Below are positions 1-4,963 of a DNA stretch of 9,894 bases, piece by piece (positions within the stretch are counted from its first letter, which is position 1; each line of letters opens with the position of its first letter). The notes under the pieces were generated by a model. It had not been told where the DNA came from. It saw only the letters and a program-made list of their open reading frames with translations, and made no database searches. Source of the stretch: Pseudomonadota bacterium (lineage in GTDB: Bacteria > Pseudomonadota > Alphaproteobacteria > Rhizobiales > Beijerinckiaceae); the NCBI GenBank assembly GCA_023386115.1, contig JAEWKL010000093.1:1-9894 (forward strand). Direction: 5' to 3'. Made by a program: the position numbers and the translations under genes.

Positions 1-684
1 GCGCAGGGGCGGCTGGTGCCGCCGCCGAGCCGGGTGCTGGCCACCCTGTGGGGCCTCGCGGCGAGCGGCGAATTGTGGACCCACGTGCTCGCCAGCCTGA
101 CCCGGGTCGCGGCCGGGTTCGGCTTCGGGGCGCTGGCCGGGATCCTGGTCGGGGCGCTGACCGGCACGCTTCCGACAATGCGGCGCCTGATCGATCCGAG
201 CCTGCAAGCCCTGCGGGCGATCCCGTCGATCGCCTGGGTGCCGCTGTTCATCCTGTGGTTCGGAATCTTCGAGGCCTCGAAGATCACCCTGATCGCGGTC
301 GGCGTGTTCTTCCCGGTCTATCTCGGGGTGGCGGGCGCCATCGCGGGCGTCGACCGCAAGCTGATCGAGGTCGGCCGGGTCTTTCGGCTCTCGCGCCTGG
401 ATCTCGCCCGGCGCATCCTGCTGCCGGCAGTGCTGCCCGCGACCCTGGTCGCCCTGCGCACGGGCCTCGGCCTCGGCTTCATGTTCGTGGCGGCGGCCGA
501 GCTGCTCGGCGCCTCGGAAGGCCTCGGCTACCTCCTCCTCGACGGGCAGCAGCTCGGCAAGCCGGACCAGATCGTCGCGGCGATCCTGGCCTTCGCCGCC
601 CTCGGCAAGCTCTGCGACGCGGTGCTCGTCGGGCTGACGCAGCCGCTCGCCCGCTGGCAGGACACCGCGCGGGACACCCTCTGA
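1..684 (+). CDS. ABC transporter permease, SsuC/TauC type (5' end outside window)
   Basis: Inner-membrane permease of a nitrate/sulfonate/taurine-type ABC importer (BPD_transp_1 fold). The frame is open from base 1, and the first residues already match the usual family segment before the first conserved helix, so about 30 residues probably lie upstream; GTG at 16 is only the first start codon inside the window. Visible 227 residues: several hydrophobic helices, the family segment LRAIPSIAWVPLFILWFGI near residues 72-89, and the cytoplasmic EAA loop EVGRVFRLSRLDLARRILLP near 123-142 that docks on the ATPase. It ends with TGA at 682-684, fifteen bases before the ATPase start, so the two are one operon. 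The substrate-binding protein is not in view and is probably upstream. The exact substrate (alkanesulfonate, taurine, nitrate, aromatic sulfonate) cannot be told from the permease. Confidence 0.9.
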   Translation, partial: AQGRLVPPPSRVLATLWGLAASGELWTHVLASLTRVAAGFGFGALAGILVGALTGTLPTMRRLIDPSLQALRAIPSIAWVPLFILWFGIFEASKITLIAVGVFFPVYLGVAGAIAGVDRKLIEVGRVFRLSRLDLARRILLPAVLPATLVALRTGLGLGFMFVAAAELLGASEGLGYLLLDGQQLGKPDQIVAAILAFAALGKLCDAVLVGLTQPLARWQDTARDTL

Positions 685-685
685 G

Positions 686-713
686 ATGCTGATCCTGACA
701 TGCTGATCCTGGA
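686..713 (+). repeat. 14-bp tandem duplication of the ATPase start region
   Basis: ATGCTGATCCTGAC (686-699) is followed directly by ATGCTGATCCTGGA (700-713): 12 of 14 bases agree. The second ATG is the start of the ABC ATPase. The first opens a six-residue frame (MLILTC, stop TGA 704-706) that runs 7 bases into the real gene. The first ATG follows the permease stop after a single base, which suggests that the ancestral junction placed the ATPase start there and that duplication moved the true start 14 bases downstream. Confidence 0.8.
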
Positions 714-1482
714 CGGGCTGTCGAAGACCTACGCCGACGGCACGCGGGCGCTCGCCGACATCTCGCTCACCGTGCGGGCCGGTGAGATCGTGGCGCTGAT
801 CGGCGGCTCGGGCTGCGGCAAGACCACGCTGCTGCGCCTGATCGCCGGGCTCGACCGGGCGAGCGCCGGGGGCATCAGCCTCGACGGCGAGGCGATCGCG
901 GCGCCGCATCCGGGCGTCGGCATCGTTTTTCAGGAGCCGAGGCTCCTGCCTTGGCTCAGCGTCGCCGACAACGTGGCCTTCGGCCTCGCCGACCTGCCAC
1001 GGCCCGAGCGCCGGGCCCGGGTGGCGCACGCGCTGGAGCGCGTCGGCCTCGCCGAGCAGGCCGGGCGCTGGCCGCGCGACCTGTCGGGCGGCCAGCAGCA
1101 GAGGGTGGCGATCGCCCGCGCCTTCGTGGCCGCCCCGAAGGTGCTGCTCCTCGACGAGCCGTTCTCGGCCCTCGACGCCCTGACCCGGGCCGGCCTGCAC
1201 CGGCATCTCCTCTCCTTATGGGAAGAGAGCCGACCGACCGTGCTCCTCGTCACCCACGACGTCGCCGAGGCGGTGGCCCTCGCCGACAGGGCGGTGGTGC
1301 TCCGCCCCAAGCCCGGCCGGATCGACGACACGATCCCGCTTCCCTTGAGCCGCCCGCGTCTTCCCTCGGCGCCGGGCAGCGAGGCCGCCGCCCGCACCAT
1401 CCTGGCGAGCCTCGACCGCTCGCTCCGCCCGGAGGGCGAGCCCGATCGCCAGAAGCCCGACGCCCCCGCCCTGTGGTGGTGA
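700..1482 (+). CDS. ABC transporter ATP-binding protein, SsuB/TauB type
   Basis: Cytoplasmic ATPase that powers the importer whose permease precedes it. At 260 residues it has the normal family length and carries every catalytic motif: Walker A GGSGCGKTT (35-43), Q-loop glutamine 78 in VFQEPRLLPW, signature LSGGQQQR (128-135), Walker B VLLLDEP (148-154) followed by the D-loop SALD, and switch histidine 186 in VTHDVAEAV. The VFQEPRLLPWLSV stretch and the VTHDVAEAV ending are typical of the nitrate/sulfonate/taurine group. ATG at 700 is chosen because MLILDGLSKTY is the natural N-terminus; the identical ATG 14 bases upstream is out of frame. No strong Shine-Dalgarno precedes it, so coupling to permease translation is likely. 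The tail beyond residue 225 is Pro/Arg-rich and poorly conserved in the family. Confidence 0.93.
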   Translation: MLILDGLSKTYADGTRALADISLTVRAGEIVALIGGSGCGKTTLLRLIAGLDRASAGGISLDGEAIAAPHPGVGIVFQEPRLLPWLSVADNVAFGLADLPRPERRARVAHALERVGLAEQAGRWPRDLSGGQQQRVAIARAFVAAPKVLLLDEPFSALDALTRAGLHRHLLSLWEESRPTVLLVTHDVAEAVALADRAVVLRPKPGRIDDTIPLPLSRPRLPSAPGSEAAARTILASLDRSLRPEGEPDRQKPDAPALWW

Positions 1483-1520
1483 GCCCTCCCATGTGAGTCC
1501 TCCCATGTGAGCCCCTGGCC
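1479..1520 (+). repeat. 14-bp tandem repeat over the ATPase stop codon
   Basis: GTGAGCCCTCCCAT (1479-1492), GTGAGTCCTCCCAT (1493-1506) and a third copy that keeps only the first eight bases (GTGAGCCC, 1507-1514) stand head to tail. The first copy contains the ATPase stop TGA (1480-1482) inside GTGA. Each GTG opens a five-residue frame, VSPPM, that ends at the TGA of the following copy with a GTGA overlap: 1479-1496, then 1493-1510. The third GTG (1507) opens a frame that closes at 1660-1662, inside the next gene but in another frame. The rest of the gap to 1586 holds only the OsmC ribosome binding site. Confidence 0.75.
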
Positions 1521-1586
1521 ACGAGCCCTGGCGGGGCGGCGGCACGGAATGCTAAGCCGTTCGCCCATAAACCGGGAGGATACAAG

Positions 1587-2096
1587 ATGGACGCCACCGC
1601 ACTGCGCTCGCTCCAGGCCCCGATCAAGGACCGCTACCGCAGCGATCCGGAGGCGGCGGTGATCACCCTGAAGGCGCAAGGCTCGCTCGACGACGGCGGC
1701 ATCGCCTGCAAGGTCGAGACCGGCCGGGCGCTGGCCGTGGCGGGCCTGCACCCGGCGAGCGGCGGATCGGGCGCGGAACTCTGCTCCGGCGACATGCTGC
1801 TCGAAGCCCTCGTCGCCTGCGCGGGCGTCACCCTGAAGGCGGTGGCGACCGCCCTGGAGATCCCTCTGCGCAAGGGGCTGGTCAAGGCCGAGGGCGACCT
1901 CGACTTCCGCGGCACGCTCGGGGTCGACAAGGGCGCGCCGGTGGGCTTCCGATCCATTCGCCTCAGCTTCGAGGTCGATACCGACGCGCCGCAGGAGAAG
2001 CTCGATCAGCTGCTGAAGCTGACCGAGCGCTACTGCGTGGTGTTCCAGACCATCAACCAGAAGCCGCAGCTGGACGTGGTGATGACGCGGGGGTGA
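1587..2096 (+). CDS. OsmC family protein (peroxide-reducing)
   Basis: OsmC/Ohr-fold cytoplasmic protein of 169 residues, a family that reduces organic and hydrogen peroxides with a pair of cysteines. The fold's central helix is seen at GDMLLEALVACAGVTLKAVA (68-87) and the late one at EKLDQLLKLTERYCVVFQTI (137-156). C78 (in LVACAG) and C150 (in ERYCVVF) fall where the family has its peroxidatic and resolving cysteines; C41 and C66 are additional. The typical Ohr second motif CPVS is replaced by CVVF, so this belongs to a general OsmC-like subgroup and the exact substrate is uncertain. The start ATG 1587 has a strong ribosome binding site, GGGAGGA at 1574-1580, six bases away. It lies 104 bases after the ABC ATPase on the same strand and could be read through from it; its own strong ribosome site suggests independent translation. 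Confidence 0.88.
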   Translation: MDATALRSLQAPIKDRYRSDPEAAVITLKAQGSLDDGGIACKVETGRALAVAGLHPASGGSGAELCSGDMLLEALVACAGVTLKAVATALEIPLRKGLVKAEGDLDFRGTLGVDKGAPVGFRSIRLSFEVDTDAPQEKLDQLLKLTERYCVVFQTINQKPQLDVVMTRG

Positions 2097-2263
2097 GGGG
2101 TTAGCGCCAGCCCTGATCACGCGCGTTCGGACGGGCATCCATGCAGGATGGCCGTCCATCGGACAAAGCTTCTTTGCTGGGCGATTGCCCCCACCCCTGG
2201 AAGCTGAAGCTCCGTACGAGCATCGGAAGTTCGGATGATCGAGTCTGCAGGGGGCGCGGCGCG
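2097..2263. other. Gap between osmC-like gene and small membrane protein gene
   Basis: This 167-base stretch holds no supported gene. The frame of the following gene is open back to ATG 2141, but the extra translated residues are Arg/Cys/Ser-rich with no recognisable character and were not accepted as coding. From about 2140 the sequence is visibly richer in A and T than its neighbours, which continues through the next gene. A purine run AGGGGG near 2249-2255 serves as the probable ribosome binding site for GTG 2264. Confidence 0.45.
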
Positions 2264-2638
2264 GTGGATCAGGATCGCAAGACGCTGATCTCCAACGAGC
2301 AAGCCAAACTGACAGCGACCTATGTGAACGGCGTTGCCATCGCGACCTTCGCGGTCGGCTGCCTTGCTCCCTTGATCGCCGCGGGTGGCACCATCCACGA
2401 CGTCGATCCGGGACTGGCGACCGGGGTCCTGCGCTTCCGGATCGACGCCTCCGGGGCCTCGCTCGCGATCTCGGTGGTTTGCTTCTTCACCAGCGGGTTC
2501 CTAACATTGGATCGCCAGACGCATGCTCCGGAGCCTCCAACGACGAGCGACCTGCCCCTGCTCGCGTTACTCGTGGTTCCCGTCGGGGCCCTGACTCTCG
2601 CCGGCTGGGCATTCTGGCTCACGAAACGCGCTCACTGA
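2264..2638 (+). CDS. Small three-helix membrane protein, unknown function
   Basis: A 124-residue protein with three hydrophobic segments: about residues 20-40 (YVNGVAIATFAVGCLAPLIA), 66-82 (ASLAISVVCFFTSGFLTL) and 97-119 (LPLLALLVVPVGALTLAGWA), followed by a basic end (LTKRAH). The N-terminal ISNEQAKLTATYVNG stretch before the first helix resembles small hypothetical membrane proteins of Rhizobiales, where a similar NEQ-KL-A motif occurs; this is from memory. GTG 2264 is preferred because AGGGGG lies about eight bases upstream and the conserved-looking part begins soon after. ATG 2141 in the same frame would add 41 residues of unlikely composition. Its base composition looks lower in GC than the flanking genes, which may mean later acquisition. 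It converges on the importer ATPase with only ten bases between the stops. No function is assigned. Confidence 0.6.
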   Translation: MDQDRKTLISNEQAKLTATYVNGVAIATFAVGCLAPLIAAGGTIHDVDPGLATGVLRFRIDASGASLAISVVCFFTSGFLTLDRQTHAPEPPTTSDLPLLALLVVPVGALTLAGWAFWLTKRAH

Positions 2639-2648
2639 TCCGTCCACG

Positions 2649-3431
2649 TCACTCCCCCCGCGCCAAGAACTGCCGGAACCGCTCCGATCGCGGCGCGGAG
2701 AAGACCTGCTCGGACGGTCCGTCCTCCAGGATCCGGCCCTCGTGCAAAAAGACCACCCGGTGGGCGACCTCGCGGGCGAAGGCCATCTCGTGGGTGACGA
2801 CCAGCATGGTGCGGCCCTCCTCGGCCAGCGCCCGCATCACCCGCAGCACCTCGGCGACGCGCTCGGGGTCGAGGGCGGAGGTCGGCTCGTCGAAGAGCAG
2901 CACCCGCGGGTGCATGGCGAGCGCCCGGGCGATGGCGGCGCGCTGCTGCTGGCCGCCGGAGAGATGGGCCGGGTAGTGGTCGCGCTTGTCGGCGATGCCG
3001 ACCTTGGCGAGCAGCCCCTCGGCCTCGGCGACGCAGTCCGCCTTTTTCCTGCCCAGCACGTGGACCGGCGCCTCGATCACGTTCTCGAGCACCGTGCGGT
3101 GGGACCACAGGTTGAAGCTCTGGAAGACCATGCCCACGCGGGCGCGGATGCGGTCGACCTGGGTCCGATCGGCCGGCACCCGGCCGCCGCGTCGCTCACG
3201 CCAGGCCACCGCCTCGTCGCCGACCACGACCTCGCCGGCTTCCGGCACCTCGAGGAGGTTGATGCAGCGGAGCAACGTCGACTTGCCGGAGCCGGACGAG
3301 CCGAGGATCGCCACCACCTCGCCCTCGCGGGCCGCGAGCGAGACGCCGCGCAGCACCTCGTTGCGGCCGAAATGCTTGTGCAGGTCCCGGACCGCGACGG
3401 CCTCGGGACGGGTGGGCGAGGGGGCCAGCAT
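2649..3431 (-). CDS. Polar amino acid/opine ABC transporter ATPase (HisP/OccP type)
   Basis: Cytoplasmic ATPase of the importer encoded by this minus-strand operon. The 260 residues contain Walker A GSSGSGKST (44-52), Q-loop Q104 in MVFQSFNLW, signature LSGGQQQR (157-164), Walker B VLLFDEP (177-183) with D-loop SALD, and switch histidine 214 in VVTHEMAFAREV. VFQSFNLWSHRTVLENVIEAP and VTHEMAFAREVAHRVVFLHEG are hallmarks of the HisP/GlnQ/OccP polar amino acid group. The frame stays open upstream to 3890, but that is permease DNA read in another frame; ATG 3431-3429 is the natural start, 14 bases after the permease M stop. No clear Shine-Dalgarno precedes it, so translation probably depends on the permease. 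It is the last gene of the operon, and no hairpin terminator fits in the ten bases before the convergent gene. Confidence 0.93.
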   Translation of the reverse strand: MLAPSPTRPEAVAVRDLHKHFGRNEVLRGVSLAAREGEVVAILGSSGSGKSTLLRCINLLEVPEAGEVVVGDEAVAWRERRGGRVPADRTQVDRIRARVGMVFQSFNLWSHRTVLENVIEAPVHVLGRKKADCVAEAEGLLAKVGIADKRDHYPAHLSGGQQQRAAIARALAMHPRVLLFDEPTSALDPERVAEVLRVMRALAEEGRTMLVVTHEMAFAREVAHRVVFLHEGRILEDGPSEQVFSAPRSERFRQFLARGE

Positions 3432-3445
3432 GGCGAGATCCCGGG

Positions 3446-4156
3446 TCAGGCGGGGCGGATCACCGGGCGCGGGCGCAGGTCCGGCGACAGCCGGGCCTCG
3501 GCGAGCCGCAAGATCCCGATGATCACGAAGGTGAGGGCGAGGTAGAACGCGCCGGCGCAGACGAAGACCTCCAGCGCCCGGAAGCTCTGGGCGATCAGCT
3601 TCTGGGCGATGCCGGTGATCTCCATGAGGGTGATGGTGGAGGCGAGCGAGGTCGCCTTGACCACCGAGATCACCTCGTTGCCGTAGGCCGGCAGGGCCTG
3701 GCGGGTGGCGAGCGGCAGGGTGATGCGGCGAAACAGCAGCAGCCGCGGCATGCCGCAGGCCCGCCCCGCCACCAGGGCGCCCTGCGGCACCGAGAGGACC
3801 GCACCGCGAAAGATCTCCGCCGTGTAGGCGCCGGTATTGAGGGCGAGCGCCAGCAACGCGCACCAGTACGGCTCGCGGAAGACAGTCCACAGGCCCCAGG
3901 CCTGCAGGGTCGGCCGGAACTGGCCGAGGCCGTAATAGATCAGGAAGATCTGCACCAGGAGCGGCGTGCCGCGGAAGACGAAGATGTAGAGGCGGGCAAG
4001 CCAGTCCGCGGGGGCGACGCCGGAGAGCCGGCCCCAGGCCGCGAAAGCCGCCAGCACAGCCCCGAGGGCGACAGAGCCGGCGGTGAGGCTCAAGGTCAGC
4101 GGGAGGCCGCCGAGCAGCGCCCGGATGGTGGATTCGAGGAATGCGACGTCGATCAT
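3446..4156 (-). CDS. Polar amino acid/opine ABC transporter permease M (HisM/OccM type)
   Basis: Inner-membrane permease of 236 residues, normal for the HisM/OccM half of the heterodimeric permease pair. It shows an N-terminal amphipathic stretch and first helix (TIRALLGGLPLTLSLTAGSVALGAVLAAFA), the family segment YIFVFRGTPLLVQIFLIYYGL (about 57-77), NTGAYTAEIFRGAVLSVPQGALVAGRACGM (about 107-136) with the cytoplasmic EAA loop just after it, and GNEVISVVKATSLASTITLMEITG (about 159-182), all hallmarks of the HEQRo permease family. The start ATG 4156-4154 sits in the third copy of a 20-bp repeat and is reached from permease Q through two mini-ORFs. It ends at 3446, fourteen bases before the ATPase start. 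Confidence 0.92.
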   Translation of the reverse strand: MIDVAFLESTIRALLGGLPLTLSLTAGSVALGAVLAAFAAWGRLSGVAPADWLARLYIFVFRGTPLLVQIFLIYYGLGQFRPTLQAWGLWTVFREPYWCALLALALNTGAYTAEIFRGAVLSVPQGALVAGRACGMPRLLLFRRITLPLATRQALPAYGNEVISVVKATSLASTITLMEITGIAQKLIAQSFRALEVFVCAGAFYLALTFVIIGILRLAEARLSPDLRPRPVIRPA

Positions 4157-4176
4157 CGGGCGCCCCGGCGCGTCAT
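4153..4176 (-). other. Mini-ORF 2 in the permease Q/M junction (7 residues)
   Basis: ATG 4176-4174 overlaps the stop of mini-ORF 1 and reads MTRRGAR. Its TGA 4155-4153 overlaps the permease M start ATG 4156-4154. Together with mini-ORF 1 it makes an unbroken stop/start chain between the two permeases. The peptide almost repeats the last residues of permease Q (RRGAR), as expected from tandem duplication read in successive frames. Confidence 0.5.
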
Positions 4177-4196
4177 CGTGTGCCCCGGCGGATCAT
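4173..4196 (-). other. Mini-ORF 1 in the permease Q/M junction (7 residues)
   Basis: ATG 4196-4194 overlaps the permease Q stop (TGA 4195-4193) as ATGA and reads MIRRGTR, ending at TGA 4175-4173. That stop in turn overlaps the next ATG. A GGGG run seven bases before the ATG may act as a ribosome site. Its role, if translated, would be to pass reinitiating ribosomes towards permease M; this is inference. Confidence 0.5.
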
Positions 4197-4897
4197 CGGG
4201 CGCCCCGGCGGGCATGGGCCTCGGCCCTGGCGAAGCCCCAGGTCGAGAGCGAGGTGATGGCGAGGTAGAGGGCGCCGGCGGCAAGGTAGAAGGTGAAGGG
4301 CTGCCGGGTCGAGCCGGCACCGACCTGGGCCTGGCGCAGCAGCTCGACGAGGCCCGTGACCGAGACCAGGGCCGAGTCCTTGAGGAGAATCTGCCAGACA
4401 TTGCCGAGGCCGGGCAGGGCGTCGCGGGCGACGAGCGGCGCCACGACCCGGCGCAGGATCAGCCCGCGATGCATGCCCACGGCGCGGGCCGCCTCGATCT
4501 GCCCGCGGTCGAGGGCGAGATAGGCGCCGCGGAACACCTCGGCCTGGTAGGCGCCGGAGATGATCCCGAGCGCCGCCACGCCGACCCCGAAGGCCGGCAC
4601 CCCGACGAAGCCGGTGACGCCGAACAGACCCGCGACCTGGCCGAGCGCCGCGCTGCCGCCGAAATACAGGAGATAGATCACGAGCAGGTCCGGCACGCCG
4701 CGCAGGAGCGTGGTGTAGCCGTCGGCCAGAACCCGCAGCGGCAGGAGGCCGGAGAGCTTGGCGCCCGCCGCCACGCCGCCGAGCACAGCCCCGAGGAGGA
4801 AGCCGCACAGGGCGAGGGCGAGGGTCGTGCCGGCGGCGGCGAGCAGCGCGCCGCCCCAGCCGCCGGGCCCGAAGCCGAGAAGGGTGAAGGCGCTCAC
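4193..4897 (-). CDS. Polar amino acid/opine ABC transporter permease Q (HisQ/OccQ type)
   Basis: Inner-membrane permease of 234 residues, partner of permease M. Family features in order: first helix region GALLAAAGTTLALALCGFLLGAVLGGVAAG, LADGYTTLLRGVPDLLVIYLLYFGG (about 57-81), which matches the typical HisQ Y-T-RG-PDLL-I-L-YFG segment, SGAYQAEVFRGAYLALDRGQIEAARAVGM (about 114-142) containing the EAA loop, and the hydrophobic end TFYLAAGALYLAITSLSTWG. The start GTG 4897-4895 is chosen because the family N-terminus begins here; its GTGA overlaps the stop of an upstream mini-ORF. The gap to the binding protein gene is 66 bases and contains a perfect 17-bp duplication. The 3' end lies in the 20-bp repeat, giving the C-terminal RRGAR. 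Confidence 0.92.
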   Translation of the reverse strand: MSAFTLLGFGPGGWGGALLAAAGTTLALALCGFLLGAVLGGVAAGAKLSGLLPLRVLADGYTTLLRGVPDLLVIYLLYFGGSAALGQVAGLFGVTGFVGVPAFGVGVAALGIISGAYQAEVFRGAYLALDRGQIEAARAVGMHRGLILRRVVAPLVARDALPGLGNVWQILLKDSALVSVTGLVELLRQAQVGAGSTRQPFTFYLAAGALYLAITSLSTWGFARAEAHARRGAR

Positions 4898-4908
4898 GCG
4901 TCTCTCAT
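4894..4908 (-). other. Mini-ORF before permease Q (MRDA)
   Basis: ATG 4908-4906 reads four residues, MRDA, and stops at TGA 4896-4894, which overlaps the permease Q start as GTGA. A GGAG run lies just before the ATG. It is the second step of a short stop/start chain leading into permease Q. Confidence 0.4.
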
Positions 4909-4934
4909 CTCCGTTCTTCTCTCATCTCCGTTCT
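4901..4934 (-). repeat. Perfect 17-bp tandem duplication before permease Q
   Basis: Two identical 17-base units, 4918-4934 and 4901-4917, each read AGAACGGAGATGAGAGA on the minus strand, with a GGAG Shine-Dalgarno-like run and an ATGA. The copies show no divergence, so the duplication is recent or is kept uniform. Confidence 0.92.
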
Positions 4935-4946
4935 CTTGCCGTTCAT
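4905..4946 (-). other. 13-residue mini-ORF in the binding protein/permease Q gap
   Basis: ATG 4946-4944 opens MNGKRTEMREERR. A second in-frame ATG at 4925-4923 lies in the first 17-bp copy. The stop TGA 4907-4905 overlaps the start of the MRDA mini-ORF as ATGA. It is very rich in charged residues, as its purine-rich DNA dictates. Translation is possible because the second in-frame ATG directly follows GGAG, but it is unproven. Confidence 0.4.
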
Positions 4947-4963
4947 TGTCCGTGTCGTGCCCG

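Larger units (their letters stand above)
4151..4210 (-). repeat. Three-copy 20-bp repeat carrying stop/start overlaps
   Basis: Three head-to-tail 20-bp units fill the junction of the two permease genes: 4191-4210, 4171-4190 and 4151-4170. The outer two are identical; the middle one differs at four positions. On the minus strand every unit carries a GGGG run and then an ATGA, seven bases after the run. The first copy holds the last codons and stop of permease Q, and the last copy the start of permease M. Each ATGA joins the stop of one frame to the start of the next. Confidence 0.92.

Noticed and set aside
930..2159. Long minus-strand open frame (409 codons) opposite the ATPase and OsmC genes
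   Set aside because: It covers two well-supported plus-strand genes and their gap, has no family motifs, and is very rich in Arg and Ala, as expected of antisense frames in high-GC DNA.
3432..3890. N-terminal extension of the importer ATPase to 3890
   Set aside because: This part is permease M DNA in another frame; the ATPase family N-terminus starts at 3431.
4151..4210. The three-copy 20-bp repeat as a CRISPR array or transcription factor operator array
   Set aside because: The units touch with no spacers, so it is not CRISPR. Its placement across the stop and start codons fits a translational role better than an operator array.
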